Assembly (NCBI RefSeq): GCF_008932435.1
Contig: NZ_WBWE01000001.1
Span: 372,001-436,000 of the forward strand
Source of the DNA: Brucella pseudintermedia
Lineage (GTDB): Bacteria > Pseudomonadota > Alphaproteobacteria > Rhizobiales > Rhizobiaceae
DNA: 64,000 bases
Direction: 5' to 3'
Positions 46,613-55,000 of the stretch are shown piece after piece. The first letter of the stretch is position 1, and each line of letters begins with the position of its first letter. Made by a program: the position numbers and the translations under genes. The notes beneath the pieces were generated by a model. It did no database searches. It was given only the letters and a program-made list of their open reading frames with translations, and had not been told where the DNA came from.

Positions 46613-47572
46613 ATGAAACGCAGTCTGGCGGCCCTGACGGCCGCACTATCGCTTGCCCTGATTTCCAGCGCATCCGCCGCATCGCTGACGGTCGGCTTTT
46701 CGCAGATCGGTTCGGAATCGGGCTGGCGCGCCGCTGAAACCGCCCTGACCAAGCAAGAAGCTGAAAAGCGCGGCTATACGCTGAAATTCGCCGACGCCCA
46801 GCAGAAGCAGGAAAACCAGATCAAGGCCGTTCGCGGCTTCATCGCCCAGGGAGTTGATGCGATCCTGATCGCGCCGGTCGTCTCCACCGGCTGGGACGCG
46901 GTTTTGAAGGAAGCCAAGGAAGCGGAAATTCCGGTCGTCCTGCTCGACCGCCAGATCGATTCCCCGGAAGACCTTTACCTCACCGCCGTCACCTCCGATC
47001 AGGTGCATGAAGGCAAGGTCGCCGGTGACTGGCTTGTGAAGGATGTGGGCGACAAGCCATGCAATGTGGTCGAGCTTCAGGGCACCACCGGCTCCTCGCC
47101 TGCCATCAACCGCAAGAAGGGCTTCGAGGACGCGATCAAGGGCCACGACAACATCAAGATCACCCGTTCGCAGACCGGTGACTTCACCCGCACCAAGGGC
47201 AAGGAAGTCATGGAAAGCTTCATCAAGGCCGAAGGCGGCGGTAAGAATATCTGCGCCGTCTATGCCCATAATGACGACATGGCTGTCGGCGCCATTCAGG
47301 CCATCAAGGAAGCCGGCTTGAAGCCGGGCACCGAGATCAAGATCGTATCGATCGACTCCGTGCCGGATATCTTCCAGGCCATGGCCGCTGGCGAAGCCAA
47401 TGCGTCGGTCGAACTGACGCCGAACATGGCAGGCCCGGCCTTCGACGCGATTGAAGCCTTCAAGGAAAAGGGCACCGTTCCGCCGAAATGGATACAGACG
47501 GAATCGAAGCTCTACACGCAGGCTGACGATCCGAAAGCCGTCTACGAAGCCAAGAAGGGCCTCGGCTACTGA
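46613..47572 (+). CDS. ytfQ: Sugar ABC transporter binding protein, YtfQ-like
   Basis: 319 residues, close to E. coli YtfQ (318). The signal peptide ends at SSASA/ASLTVGFSQ. Mature N-terminus VGFSQIGSESGWR and the segments LLDRQIDSPEDLYLTAVTSDQ and VELQGTTGSSPAINRKKGF are YtfQ features. GGGAGGA lies before the ATG. E. coli YtfQ binds galactofuranose; here the partner genes suggest galactose, arabinose or their furanose forms. A perfect 10-bp stem-loop follows. Confidence 0.92.
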   Translation: MKRSLAALTAALSLALISSASAASLTVGFSQIGSESGWRAAETALTKQEAEKRGYTLKFADAQQKQENQIKAVRGFIAQGVDAILIAPVVSTGWDAVLKEAKEAEIPVVLLDRQIDSPEDLYLTAVTSDQVHEGKVAGDWLVKDVGDKPCNVVELQGTTGSSPAINRKKGFEDAIKGHDNIKITRSQTGDFTRTKGKEVMESFIKAEGGGKNICAVYAHNDDMAVGAIQAIKEAGLKPGTEIKIVSIDSVPDIFQAMAAGEANASVELTPNMAGPAFDAIEAFKEKGTVPPKWIQTESKLYTQADDPKAVYEAKKGLGY

Positions 47573-47580
47573 TCCGCTTC

Positions 47581-47604
47581 ATCCGGGCCGTTGCCGGCCC
47601 GGAT
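47581..47604 (+). terminator. Stem-loop after ytfQ
   Basis: ATCCGGGCCG-TTGC-CGGCCCGGAT, perfect 10-bp stem 9 bases past the stop. It probably reduces downstream expression relative to the binding protein. Confidence 0.7.
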
Positions 47605-47610
47605 ATCCCT

Positions 47611-47625
47611 TTTGCGAAGCGCAAA
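47611..47625 (+). promoter_or_regulatory. Small hairpin before the ytfR start
   Basis: TTTGCG-AAG-CGCAAA, six-bp stem ending 12 bases upstream of the ytfR ATG and next to its ribosome-binding segment. Confidence 0.4.
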
Positions 47626-47637
47626 CGGAAGAATGCC

Positions 47638-49185
47638 ATGGCTGCAAAAGACGCTGCATCGGCGGCGGGAACACCGCTTCTTGAAGCCCGTTCGATCACC
47701 AAATCCTTTCTCGGCGTAACCGCGCTCGACCATGTCGATTTCATGCTCAACCGCGGTGAAATCCATGCATTGCTCGGCGAAAACGGCGCGGGCAAATCCA
47801 CGCTCATCAAGATATTGACCGGCGCCTATCACGGCTTCGACGGTTCGATCCTGCTTGAGGGACAGCCGATTGCGCCCGCATCCGTCGCGGAAGCGCAGAC
47901 GCTCGGCATCGGCACGGTCTATCAGGAGGTTAATCTCCTCGAAAACCTGACAGTTGCCGAAAACCTGTTTTTGGGCCGCCAGCCCAAGCGCTTCGGGCTG
48001 GTCGATCGCGGGCGGATGGAAAAGGACGCGGCGAAACTCCTTTCGCGCTACAGCCTCGCTATTGATGTTGGTGCGCCCCTGTCCGCCTATTCGGTGGCCA
48101 TCCGTCAGATCATCGCGATTGCCCGAGCCGTCGATCTTTCCGGCAAAGTGCTGGTGCTTGATGAGCCCACCGCCAGTCTCGACGCGCGTGAAGTCGACAT
48201 GCTGTTCGGCGTGCTGCGGCAACTGAAGGCTGACGGCCTTGGCATTGTCGTCATCACCCATTTTCTCGATCAGGTCTATGCCATTGCTGATTGCGCCACC
48301 GTGCTGCGCAACGGACGGCTGGTCGGCAGCCGCAACCTTTCCGAGTTGCCGCGAACCGACCTGATTTCCATGATGCTTGGCCATCAGTTGCAGGAAACCG
48401 TACGCCGCCAGTTGACTGAAGAAGTCAGCGACGAGACGGTTGCGCCGATCCGTTTTTCGGGCTTCGGCAAGAAGGGCAGCGTTGCGCCCTTCGACCTCTC
48501 GATCAAGCCCGGAGAAGCCGTCGGCATTGCGGGTCTTCTCGGTTCGGGCCGCACGGAAACCGCGCTCCTGATGTTCGGCGTCGATCAGGCCGACAGCGGA
48601 ACCCTTGCCGTTGACGGAAAGGAAATCCGGCTGCCCTCGCCGGTTGCGGCGATTGCCGAGCGCTTCGCCTTCTGCCCGGAAGAGCGCAAGACCGATGGCA
48701 TCATCGGCGATTTTTCGGTGGCCGAAAACATCGCGCTTGCCGTTCAGGCCAAGCGCGGCTGGTCGAGACCGATCTCTTCACGCGAGAGGACCGCGCTTGC
48801 CCAGCGCTATATCAAGGCGCTTGATATCCGACCGCCCGATCCCGACAAGCCGATCAAGTTCCTGTCCGGCGGCAACCAGCAGAAAGCCATTCTGTCCCGC
48901 TGGCTCGCCACCGATCCGCGCCTCCTGATCCTCGATGAGCCGACGCGCGGCATCGATATCGGCGCCCATGCCGAAATCCTCAAGCTCATCGGCGAGCTTT
49001 GCGCGGAAGGCATGTCGCTTGTCATCATCTCGTCCGAACTCGAGGAGCTTGCCGCCGTCGCCAACCGTGTCGTCGTCCTCTCGGATCGTCGCCATGTCGC
49101 GGAACTGAAAGGCGAGGAAATCACCGCCGACAATATCGTGCGCGCAATCGCAGAGACCGGAAGCGAAAAGGAAGCGGCCGCATGA
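47638..49185 (+). CDS. ytfR: Sugar ABC transporter ATPase, YtfR-like
   Basis: 515 residues, two ABC domains. First: Walker [15 protein letters not shown], Walker [13 protein letters not shown]. Second: degenerate GLLGSGRTETALLM, signature [15 protein letters not shown], Walker [15 protein letters not shown]. The GSGRTETALL and QEVNLLENLTVAENLFLG segments are typical of YtfR. It powers the importer together with the two permeases that follow; its stop overlaps the next ATG by four bases. Confidence 0.94.
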   Translation: MAAKDAASAAGTPLLEARSITKSFLGVTALDHVDFMLNRGEIHALLGENGAGKSTLIKILTGAYHGFDGSILLEGQPIAPASVAEAQTLGIGTVYQEVNLLENLTVAENLFLGRQPKRFGLVDRGRMEKDAAKLLSRYSLAIDVGAPLSAYSVAIRQIIAIARAVDLSGKVLVLDEPTASLDAREVDMLFGVLRQLKADGLGIVVITHFLDQVYAIADCATVLRNGRLVGSRNLSELPRTDLISMMLGHQLQETVRRQLTEEVSDETVAPIRFSGFGKKGSVAPFDLSIKPGEAVGIAGLLGSGRTETALLMFGVDQADSGTLAVDGKEIRLPSPVAAIAERFAFCPEERKTDGIIGDFSVAENIALAVQAKRGWSRPISSRERTALAQRYIKALDIRPPDPDKPIKFLSGGNQQKAILSRWLATDPRLLILDEPTRGIDIGAHAEILKLIGELCAEGMSLVIISSELEELAAVANRVVVLSDRRHVAELKGEEITADNIVRAIAETGSEKEAAA

Positions 49186-50225
49186 TTGCCCGCATGACCA
49201 GAAAACTGAAAAGACTTGCCCCCCAGCTCGCTGCCCTTGTGCTCATTCTGGCGGCGAACACCATCATCGCGCCCGGATTTCTCGACATTTCCTTCCAGAA
49301 CGGACGCCTCTATGGCAGCCTCATCGATATTCTGGTGCGCGCCGCTCCGGTTGCCATCCTGTCGGTCGGCATGACGCTGGTGATCGCAACGCGCGGCATT
49401 GATCTGTCGGTCGGCGCGGTCATGGCGATCAGCGGCGCTTTTGCCGCCTCGCTCATCGTGGCGGGCTATCCGCTTGCAATCGTCATTCCGGCAGCGCTCG
49501 GCGTCGGGCTGCTATGCGGCCTGTGGAACGGCTTTCTGGTTGCCGTCTTCGATCTCCAGCCGATCATTGCAACGCTGATCCTCATGGTGGCAGGGCGCGG
49601 CATCGCCCAGCTTGTCACCGAAGGCGCAATCCTAACCTTCAACAGCGATTCCTTTGCAGCCCTTGGCTCCGGCTCCTTCCTTGGCGTACCCGTTCCGGTA
49701 CTGATATGGATTCTGGCCGGTCTCGCGGTGGGCCTTGCAGTGCGCACAAGCGCGCTCGGTTTCCTGATTGAGGCAACCGGCATCAACCGGCGCGCGGCGA
49801 TGCTGGCAGGGGTCAAGGCCCGCTTTCTCCTGTTCAGCGTCTATGCTGTTTCCGGCGTGGGTGCTGCCCTTGCCGGGCTGATCGCGGCGGCGGATATTCG
49901 CGGCGCGGATGCCAACAATGCCGGGCTATGGCTCGAACTCGATGCCATTCTGGCGGTCGTCATCGGCGGCACCTCGCTCAATGGCGGCCGGTTCTCGATC
50001 ATGGCCTCGCTGCTCGGCGCGCTCATCATCCAGGCGATCAATACCGGTATCCTGATGGCGGGCTTCCCCCCGGAATTCAACCTCATCATCAAGGCGATCA
50101 TCATCGTGATCGTACTCACCTTCCAGTCGCCGGCCATTGTCCAGCTGATTGCCTTCCTGCGCTCCGAACGCAAGGGCAACCGAGCCAAGCCGGTTCGCCA
50201 AAGCCAGCAGGAGGCACAACAATGA
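49182..50225 (+). CDS. ytfT: Sugar ABC transporter permease, YtfT-like
   Basis: 347-residue RbsC-class permease with ~9 hydrophobic segments. ATRGIDLSVGAVMAISGAFAA is the family signature, and VVIGGTSLNGGRFSIMASLLGALIIQ the C-terminal one. The ATG overlaps the ytfR stop (ATGA). It pairs with YjfF as heterodimer in E. coli. The C-terminal tail is polar (NRAKPVRQSQQEAQQ). Confidence 0.93.
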   Translation: MIARMTRKLKRLAPQLAALVLILAANTIIAPGFLDISFQNGRLYGSLIDILVRAAPVAILSVGMTLVIATRGIDLSVGAVMAISGAFAASLIVAGYPLAIVIPAALGVGLLCGLWNGFLVAVFDLQPIIATLILMVAGRGIAQLVTEGAILTFNSDSFAALGSGSFLGVPVPVLIWILAGLAVGLAVRTSALGFLIEATGINRRAAMLAGVKARFLLFSVYAVSGVGAALAGLIAAADIRGADANNAGLWLELDAILAVVIGGTSLNGGRFSIMASLLGALIIQAINTGILMAGFPPEFNLIIKAIIIVIVLTFQSPAIVQLIAFLRSERKGNRAKPVRQSQQEAQQ

Positions 50226-51208
50226 GAGCGCTTCGCAATCTGCCTTTCCTGACAACTGTGGCGATCTTCCTGCTTGCCTATGCCGTCTGCATTATCCAGT
50301 TTCCGAACATGCTGTCCACGCGGGTGATCGGCAACCTTCTGACCGACAATGCCTTTCTGGGCATCGCCGCCGTCGGCATGACATTCGTGATCCTTTCGGG
50401 CGGAATCGACCTGTCGGTCGGCTCGGTCATCGCCTTCACCAGCATCTTTGTCGCCGTTCTGGTGGGGCAGCTCGGCGTGCATCCGCTCATGGCTTTCGCC
50501 CTCATTCTGGTGATCGCCGCACTGTTCGGGGCGTGGATGGGCATGATGATCCATTTCCTTGGCATTCCGCCCTTCGTGGCCACGCTTGCGGGCATGTTTC
50601 TGGCACGCGGCGCGGCCTTCCTCATTTCGACGCAATCCGTACCCATAGCGCATCCGTTTCTCGATACGTTGCAGGGGCTTTATCTCCGGCTTCCGGGCGG
50701 CGGCAGGCTGACATTCATCGCCATGCTCATGCTCGCGGTCTTCATCATCGGCGGCATCATCGCCCATCGCACGCGGTTCGGCGCCAACATCTATGCGCTT
50801 GGCGGCAACCAGCAGTCGGCGGAACTGATGGGTGTTCCGATTGCCCGCACCACAATCGGCATCTATACGATGTCGGGCATCCTTTCCGGCCTCGCCGGGA
50901 TCGTCTATACGCTTTACACCTCATCGGGCTATTCACTGGCAACGGTTGGGGTGGAGCTGGACGCCATCGCCTCGGTGGTGATCGGCGGAACGCTTTTGAC
51001 GGGTGGCGCGGGCCTTGTGGCAGGCACGTTCGTCGGCATTCTCATACAGGGCCTGATCCAGACCTACATTGTTTTCGACGGAACGCTGTCTTCATGGTGG
51101 ACGAAAATTGCAATCGGTATATTGCTGTTCCTCTTCATTGCTCTGCAACGAGGACTTGTGTGGTTTTCCGATATAAAAAACGCGCGGCAACGCATGAAGG
51201 AGGCCTGA
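50222..51208 (+). CDS. yjfF: Sugar ABC transporter permease, YjfF-like
   Basis: 328-residue second permease. [22 protein letters not shown] and VIGGTLLTGGAGLVAGTFVGILIQG are the RbsC-type signatures, with ALGGNQQSAELMGVP in a cytoplasmic loop. It starts on the ytfT stop (ATGA). With YtfT it forms the membrane channel. A GAAGGAGG sequence inside its last codons is the ribosome site for the GntR gene. Confidence 0.93.
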   Translation: MRALRNLPFLTTVAIFLLAYAVCIIQFPNMLSTRVIGNLLTDNAFLGIAAVGMTFVILSGGIDLSVGSVIAFTSIFVAVLVGQLGVHPLMAFALILVIAALFGAWMGMMIHFLGIPPFVATLAGMFLARGAAFLISTQSVPIAHPFLDTLQGLYLRLPGGGRLTFIAMLMLAVFIIGGIIAHRTRFGANIYALGGNQQSAELMGVPIARTTIGIYTMSGILSGLAGIVYTLYTSSGYSLATVGVELDAIASVVIGGTLLTGGAGLVAGTFVGILIQGLIQTYIVFDGTLSSWWTKIAIGILLFLFIALQRGLVWFSDIKNARQRMKEA

Positions 51209-51209
51209 A

Positions 51210-51935
51210 TTGGGATTGCTGGAAACGGCCATAACCGGACGCAAGCGCCACAACAGCCACGCGGTGGTGGTGGGGGAACTGGGCCGCGGGATCGTCGCGG
51301 GAAACATCCCTGAAGGCTCGATCCTTCCGGGCGACCATGAACTGTCGCTGCGCTTCGGCGTATCCCGCACCGTTCTGCGCGAGGCGATGAAGACGCTTGC
51401 CGCCAAGCGCCTCATCGAACCCAAGGCCAAAGTCGGCACGCGGGTTCTGGGCCATGCCAGCTGGAATTTCTTCGACCCCGATGTGCTGACCTGGCGCTTC
51501 GAAGCGGGCTTCGATGAAGTCTTCGTCGATCATCTGGCGGAAATGCGCATGGCGCTGGAACCGGCGGCAGCGGCTGCCGCCGCGGAACGTGCCTCCAGCG
51601 ACGAGATCGTCGAGCTTTATGCGCTCGCCGCCAAATTCGACAATCCGGACCACACGCCGGAATCCATCGCCAAGGTCGATCTGGAATTTCATCTTGCCAT
51701 TGCCCGCATGTCCGGCAACCCGTTCATGCGCTCGGTCAGCGGCCTGATCGAGGCGGCGCTGGCAATCTCGTTCCAGCTTTCATCGCCTGCGGCATCGCGG
51801 GAAGGCATTGCCGAATGTGCGGCCAATCACCTGCGCATCGCGCACGCCATTGCATCGCGCGATCCGCAGAAAGCGCGGCTGGCCATGGAAAGTGTCATCC
51901 AGCTTGGCGTCGAGCGTATCCGCGACGTGATATGA
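51210..51935 (+). CDS. GntR/FadR-family sugar regulator with TTG start
   Basis: 241 residues, winged helix at ~20-85 (LPGDHELSLRFGVSRTVLREAM, then PKAKVGTRV), then an FCD effector domain with metal-binding-type residues in DLEFHLAIARMSGN and CAANHLRIAHAI. The TTG start is supported by GAAGGAGG six bases upstream and sits one base after the yjfF stop. It resembles DgoR/LgoR-type sugar-acid regulators, so it likely controls the ytf operon and the divergent ggu/dgo operon. Confidence 0.87.
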   Translation: MGLLETAITGRKRHNSHAVVVGELGRGIVAGNIPEGSILPGDHELSLRFGVSRTVLREAMKTLAAKRLIEPKAKVGTRVLGHASWNFFDPDVLTWRFEAGFDEVFVDHLAEMRMALEPAAAAAAAERASSDEIVELYALAAKFDNPDHTPESIAKVDLEFHLAIARMSGNPFMRSVSGLIEAALAISFQLSSPAASREGIAECAANHLRIAHAIASRDPQKARLAMESVIQLGVERIRDVI

Positions 51936-51952
51936 CCGTTACGAGACGGTCA
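51933..51952. terminator. Small hairpin between convergent GntR and OsmC genes
   Basis: TGACCGT (51933-51939) pairs with ACGGTCA (51946-51952). The two stop codons are only three bases apart and both lie in the hairpin. No T-run, so only a possible terminator. Confidence 0.4.
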
Positions 51953-52361
51953 GCGCGAACTGAGGATCGCCGCGCAGCGTGTTGCTGACGGTGCAGATTT
52001 CCTCGGCCATTTCGGCGAGACGATGCTTTTCTTCATCGGTCAGATCGCCATCGAAATGAAAGGTGATGTTGAACCGCTCGATACGCGACGGTCCTTCATG
52101 CGCCTTGTCGCCCTTCACCTCCACTCGAACATCCGTCAGCTTTTCCTTCAGATCGAGCTTGCCGGCGGCAATGCGCGCGCTCAATGACATGCAGGCAGCG
52201 ACCGACGAATAGATGAGATCGAGCGGATTGAACCCCGCCTGGCTAACGCTGGTGACGATCTCGACCACACCGCCGGTCGGCGTGGTGACGACCGGGAGCT
52301 TTCCATGCGGCATTTCGGCGACGGCACCCGTCTCGCGGGTTCTGACTTTCAGTTCGCTCAT
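51939..52361 (-). CDS. OsmC-family protein
   Basis: 140 residues of the OsmC/Ohr fold. The two conserved Cys are in [17 protein letters not shown] (after the central strand) and in [12 protein letters not shown]. Proteins of this group reduce organic hydroperoxides or act as redox-linked proteins. [10 protein letters not shown] is preceded by AGGAG and AGGA; the longer frame 49 codons upstream lies inside the aminopeptidase. Its ATG overlaps that gene's stop by four bases, so the pair is coupled. Confidence 0.88.
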   Translation of the reverse strand: MSELKVRTRETGAVAEMPHGKLPVVTTPTGGVVEIVTSVSQAGFNPLDLIYSSVAACMSLSARIAAGKLDLKEKLTDVRVEVKGDKAHEGPSRIERFNITFHFDGDLTDEEKHRLAEMAEEICTVSNTLRGDPQFALTVS

Positions 52362-53920
52362 TCCTGAATTCTCCTGTAGTCCACATGCCGCGCCAGCCAG
52401 CAGCCGACGGTCATGCCTGTTATCCCGCCTTTTGCGTCGCGCTGGAAGACAAGTTTCCATTCGCCGGGTGACGGCGCATCCATCGAGCGCTGCACCGGCA
52501 AAAGCCAAACATCCGGCCCTGCTTCATAGAGCGGATACATATCGCTCTTGCCGAGAAAACCCTCGAAAGCCCCGTAGAACGCGCCGCCCTGATCAACGAT
52601 CAGAAGATCGGCCTCCAGTTCGTCGCTGCGATAGCGCCCTGCAATATCCTGCTTCGCTGCACCTTTCAGGCGCTGCATCGTCAGGCTCAGATTTTCATAC
52701 TCACGCATAAGCTTGATGGTATCGCCGTCGCGGCGGATCGTGGTCATCGAGGAACGCGCTTCACGTTCGCTCACCACATCCATCAATTCCGGCCCGGTGC
52801 CGAACCGCGCCTTCATGCGCCCGCGCCCGGCATCTTCGAGGCTCAGCACGAGGCCGGTTTCATGGTCCAGCCACGAACCGAACCATGCGGCATCGGCTTC
52901 AACCCGAGCCGGTTCGGTCGTTGAAACGCCAAGCGCGATATTCATCAGCTTGAAGGCAACATCCGATGCGCCGCCCTCAAAATTGAACATGGCGATGGTC
53001 GAAAGGCGTTCGTCGACGCTATGCCAGCGCTGGCAGCGCCAGCCGCGCAGCGCACCGCCATGGCCGGTGAGCCGCCTGCCGCCCGCTTCCTCGAACTTGA
53101 GGCCGAGACCGTAGGGAGCCGCGTTGCCGTCGCTGAAAGTCTGCGGACCGCTGAGGCGGCGATAGATTCCGTTTTCGTCATCCCGGGTCGCGTCGATGAA
53201 CTGCTCCCACGCGATCATATCGTCGAGAGATGCGCAAATACCCGCATCGCCCATCCAGTGGATGCGATTGACGGCAGGCAGGAAGCCGCGCACCGTGTCG
53301 CCCTCATAGCCGGTGCATTCGTCAAACAGCGCCGTATCGGGGATGAGTTCTGCAGTCTTCATGCCCGCAGGCTTGAAAATACGCTCCGACAGCAGCTCGA
53401 TCAGCGTTCGGCCTGTATGCTGTTCGATAAGATCAGCCAGAATGCGGAAATTGCCGTTGCAATAGGAATAATGCGTGCCTGGCGCGAAATGCGTGGTCTT
53501 CAGGCGGCGCAGCAGGCTTTGCGCCTGTTCAGGCAGAAAGACGCCTTCCGGATCGGCCCCGCACAGTACCGTGAGCGCCCAATAATCGCGCAGGCCCGAC
53601 TGGTTGTTGCACAGGTCACGCACGCCTGGCCGCTTTTCCGCAAACCTGTCAAGATAGGCGGCAAGCGCATCGTCGAGAACTTCCGGCTCGCCAACGCTGT
53701 CGAGAAGCACGGCGCAGGTGAACTGCTTGCTGACCGAGCAGATCGGCATGCGCGTTTGCGGCGTCATCGCCTTGCGCGCGGCAAGATCGGCAAAGCCCCA
53801 AGCGTGGCGCAGCACCACCTTGCCATCCTTCACCACGGCAACCGCACCGCCCGGTCCCTTATAATGCTGCGGAACGGTGCGAACGAAGGCCTCAAGTGCG
53901 GGAAGATCGAATTTTTGCAT
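52358..53920 (-). CDS. dap: D-aminopeptidase, DAP type (penicillin-binding fold)
   Basis: 520 residues, the length of Ochrobactrum anthropi DAP. From [10 protein letters not shown] the catalytic triad falls at Ser62 and Lys65 (CSVSK) and Tyr153 (YSYCNGN), the reported positions; I therefore discard the ATG six codons upstream. The beta-lactamase-like domain is followed by two antiparallel barrel domains that shape the site (ending [12 protein letters not shown]). It cleaves N-terminal D-residues, especially D-Ala, from short peptides. In context it could release D-alanine for dadA and dat. Confidence 0.95.
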   Translation of the reverse strand: MQKFDLPALEAFVRTVPQHYKGPGGAVAVVKDGKVVLRHAWGFADLAARKAMTPQTRMPICSVSKQFTCAVLLDSVGEPEVLDDALAAYLDRFAEKRPGVRDLCNNQSGLRDYWALTVLCGADPEGVFLPEQAQSLLRRLKTTHFAPGTHYSYCNGNFRILADLIEQHTGRTLIELLSERIFKPAGMKTAELIPDTALFDECTGYEGDTVRGFLPAVNRIHWMGDAGICASLDDMIAWEQFIDATRDDENGIYRRLSGPQTFSDGNAAPYGLGLKFEEAGGRRLTGHGGALRGWRCQRWHSVDERLSTIAMFNFEGGASDVAFKLMNIALGVSTTEPARVEADAAWFGSWLDHETGLVLSLEDAGRGRMKARFGTGPELMDVVSEREARSSMTTIRRDGDTIKLMREYENLSLTMQRLKGAAKQDIAGRYRSDELEADLLIVDQGGAFYGAFEGFLGKSDMYPLYEAGPDVWLLPVQRSMDAPSPGEWKLVFQRDAKGGITGMTVGCWLARHVDYRRIQE

Positions 53921-53964
53921 GATGCTCAGGCGACTCAAATAAAATCAGGAGCCGCCACGAGGCA

Positions 53965-54771
53965 TCATTTTGTCCGTTCGATCAAGGCCATCGCCGCGTG
54001 CGGATTATGCGCCTTATAGCCGCTGATGACATAGAGATAGACATCGCGGGCAATGTAATCGGCAACGGGCGGCGTGACGGTCTTCAAACCTTCGGCAAGC
54101 TCTCCGGCGGCAATCGCCTCGGCCCGCGCCGCCCATTGATCCAGTTCGTCCTTGCTGTAGCCGCCCGGTTCGCTTTCCTTCGTCCCCATGATGCGGAAAT
54201 AGGCGAAGGGTGCGGTCATATCGGCAAATTGCGGAAAGTCGCTGTCGCCCGCAATCACCACCGCCACCCCATATTCGCGCAAGAGCGCGATGAACTCCGG
54301 CGAGTTGAAACTGTCGTGGCGCACTTCCACCGCGTGGCGCACATCGCGCCCGTCGACCCGCTTGGGCAGAAGCTTCAAGAACGCCTCGAAATCAACCGGG
54401 TCGAACTTCTTTGTCCCCATGAATTGCCAGTTGACCACACCGAGCTTGTCCTTCAGCTCCATCATGCCGCCAGTCATGAATTTCTCGATGCTCTCGCCTG
54501 CTTCAGCCAGCACGCGGCGATTGGTGGAAAAACGGGGCGCCTTCAGCGAGAATACAAAGCCGTCCGGCGTCTCGTCATGCCATTTGGCGAAGGTCGCAGG
54601 TTTCTGCGGACCGTAATAGGTGCTGTTGATCTCGATCGATGTGAGCTTGCTCGACGCATATTCGAGCTGGCGCTTCTTCGGCAGTTTTTCGGGGTAGAAG
54701 CTCTCGTCCCACGGTTCATAGGCCCAGCCGCCAATGCCGATGCGGATATTGCCCGTCTTTTCCTTGGCCAT
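53965..54771 (-). CDS. DUF72-domain protein
   Basis: 268 residues, TIM-barrel-like DUF72/YecE family. RIGIGGWAYEPWDESFYPEK opens the domain, followed by EINSTYYG and FSLKAPRFSTN, with HAVEVRHDSF near the middle. No enzymatic function is established. MAKEKTGN is preceded by a strong GGAGGAAAGGCG, so the 16-codon extension is rejected. It is in the same direction as the D-aminopeptidase, 44 bases away. Confidence 0.86.
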   Translation of the reverse strand: MAKEKTGNIRIGIGGWAYEPWDESFYPEKLPKKRQLEYASSKLTSIEINSTYYGPQKPATFAKWHDETPDGFVFSLKAPRFSTNRRVLAEAGESIEKFMTGGMMELKDKLGVVNWQFMGTKKFDPVDFEAFLKLLPKRVDGRDVRHAVEVRHDSFNSPEFIALLREYGVAVVIAGDSDFPQFADMTAPFAYFRIMGTKESEPGGYSKDELDQWAARAEAIAAGELAEGLKTVTPPVADYIARDVYLYVISGYKAHNPHAAMALIERTK

Positions 54772-55000
54772 CGCCTTTCCTCCATACCGGTGCATCATGA
54801 GTTCATACTGTTTGGTCATGATGTTTAATCTGTATTCGCACCGCTGGCTATGTTCATATCAGCCACGGTTGGCTGGGAGGAAAAAGGGACGGCGAAAGAA
54901 CCGCCCTAACCAAGCCAGTTTGGTGAGAGCCTGAATCAAAAGGCAACAGGCCAGTATGGCGACTTTTGGAACAGGCTCCGAGATTGAGGAAATGCATAGA

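Noticed and set aside
54956-55000. Upstream ATG giving a longer ThDP enzyme
   Set aside because: The GAGGAA ribosome site lies inside that extension, nine bases before the ATG at 55001.
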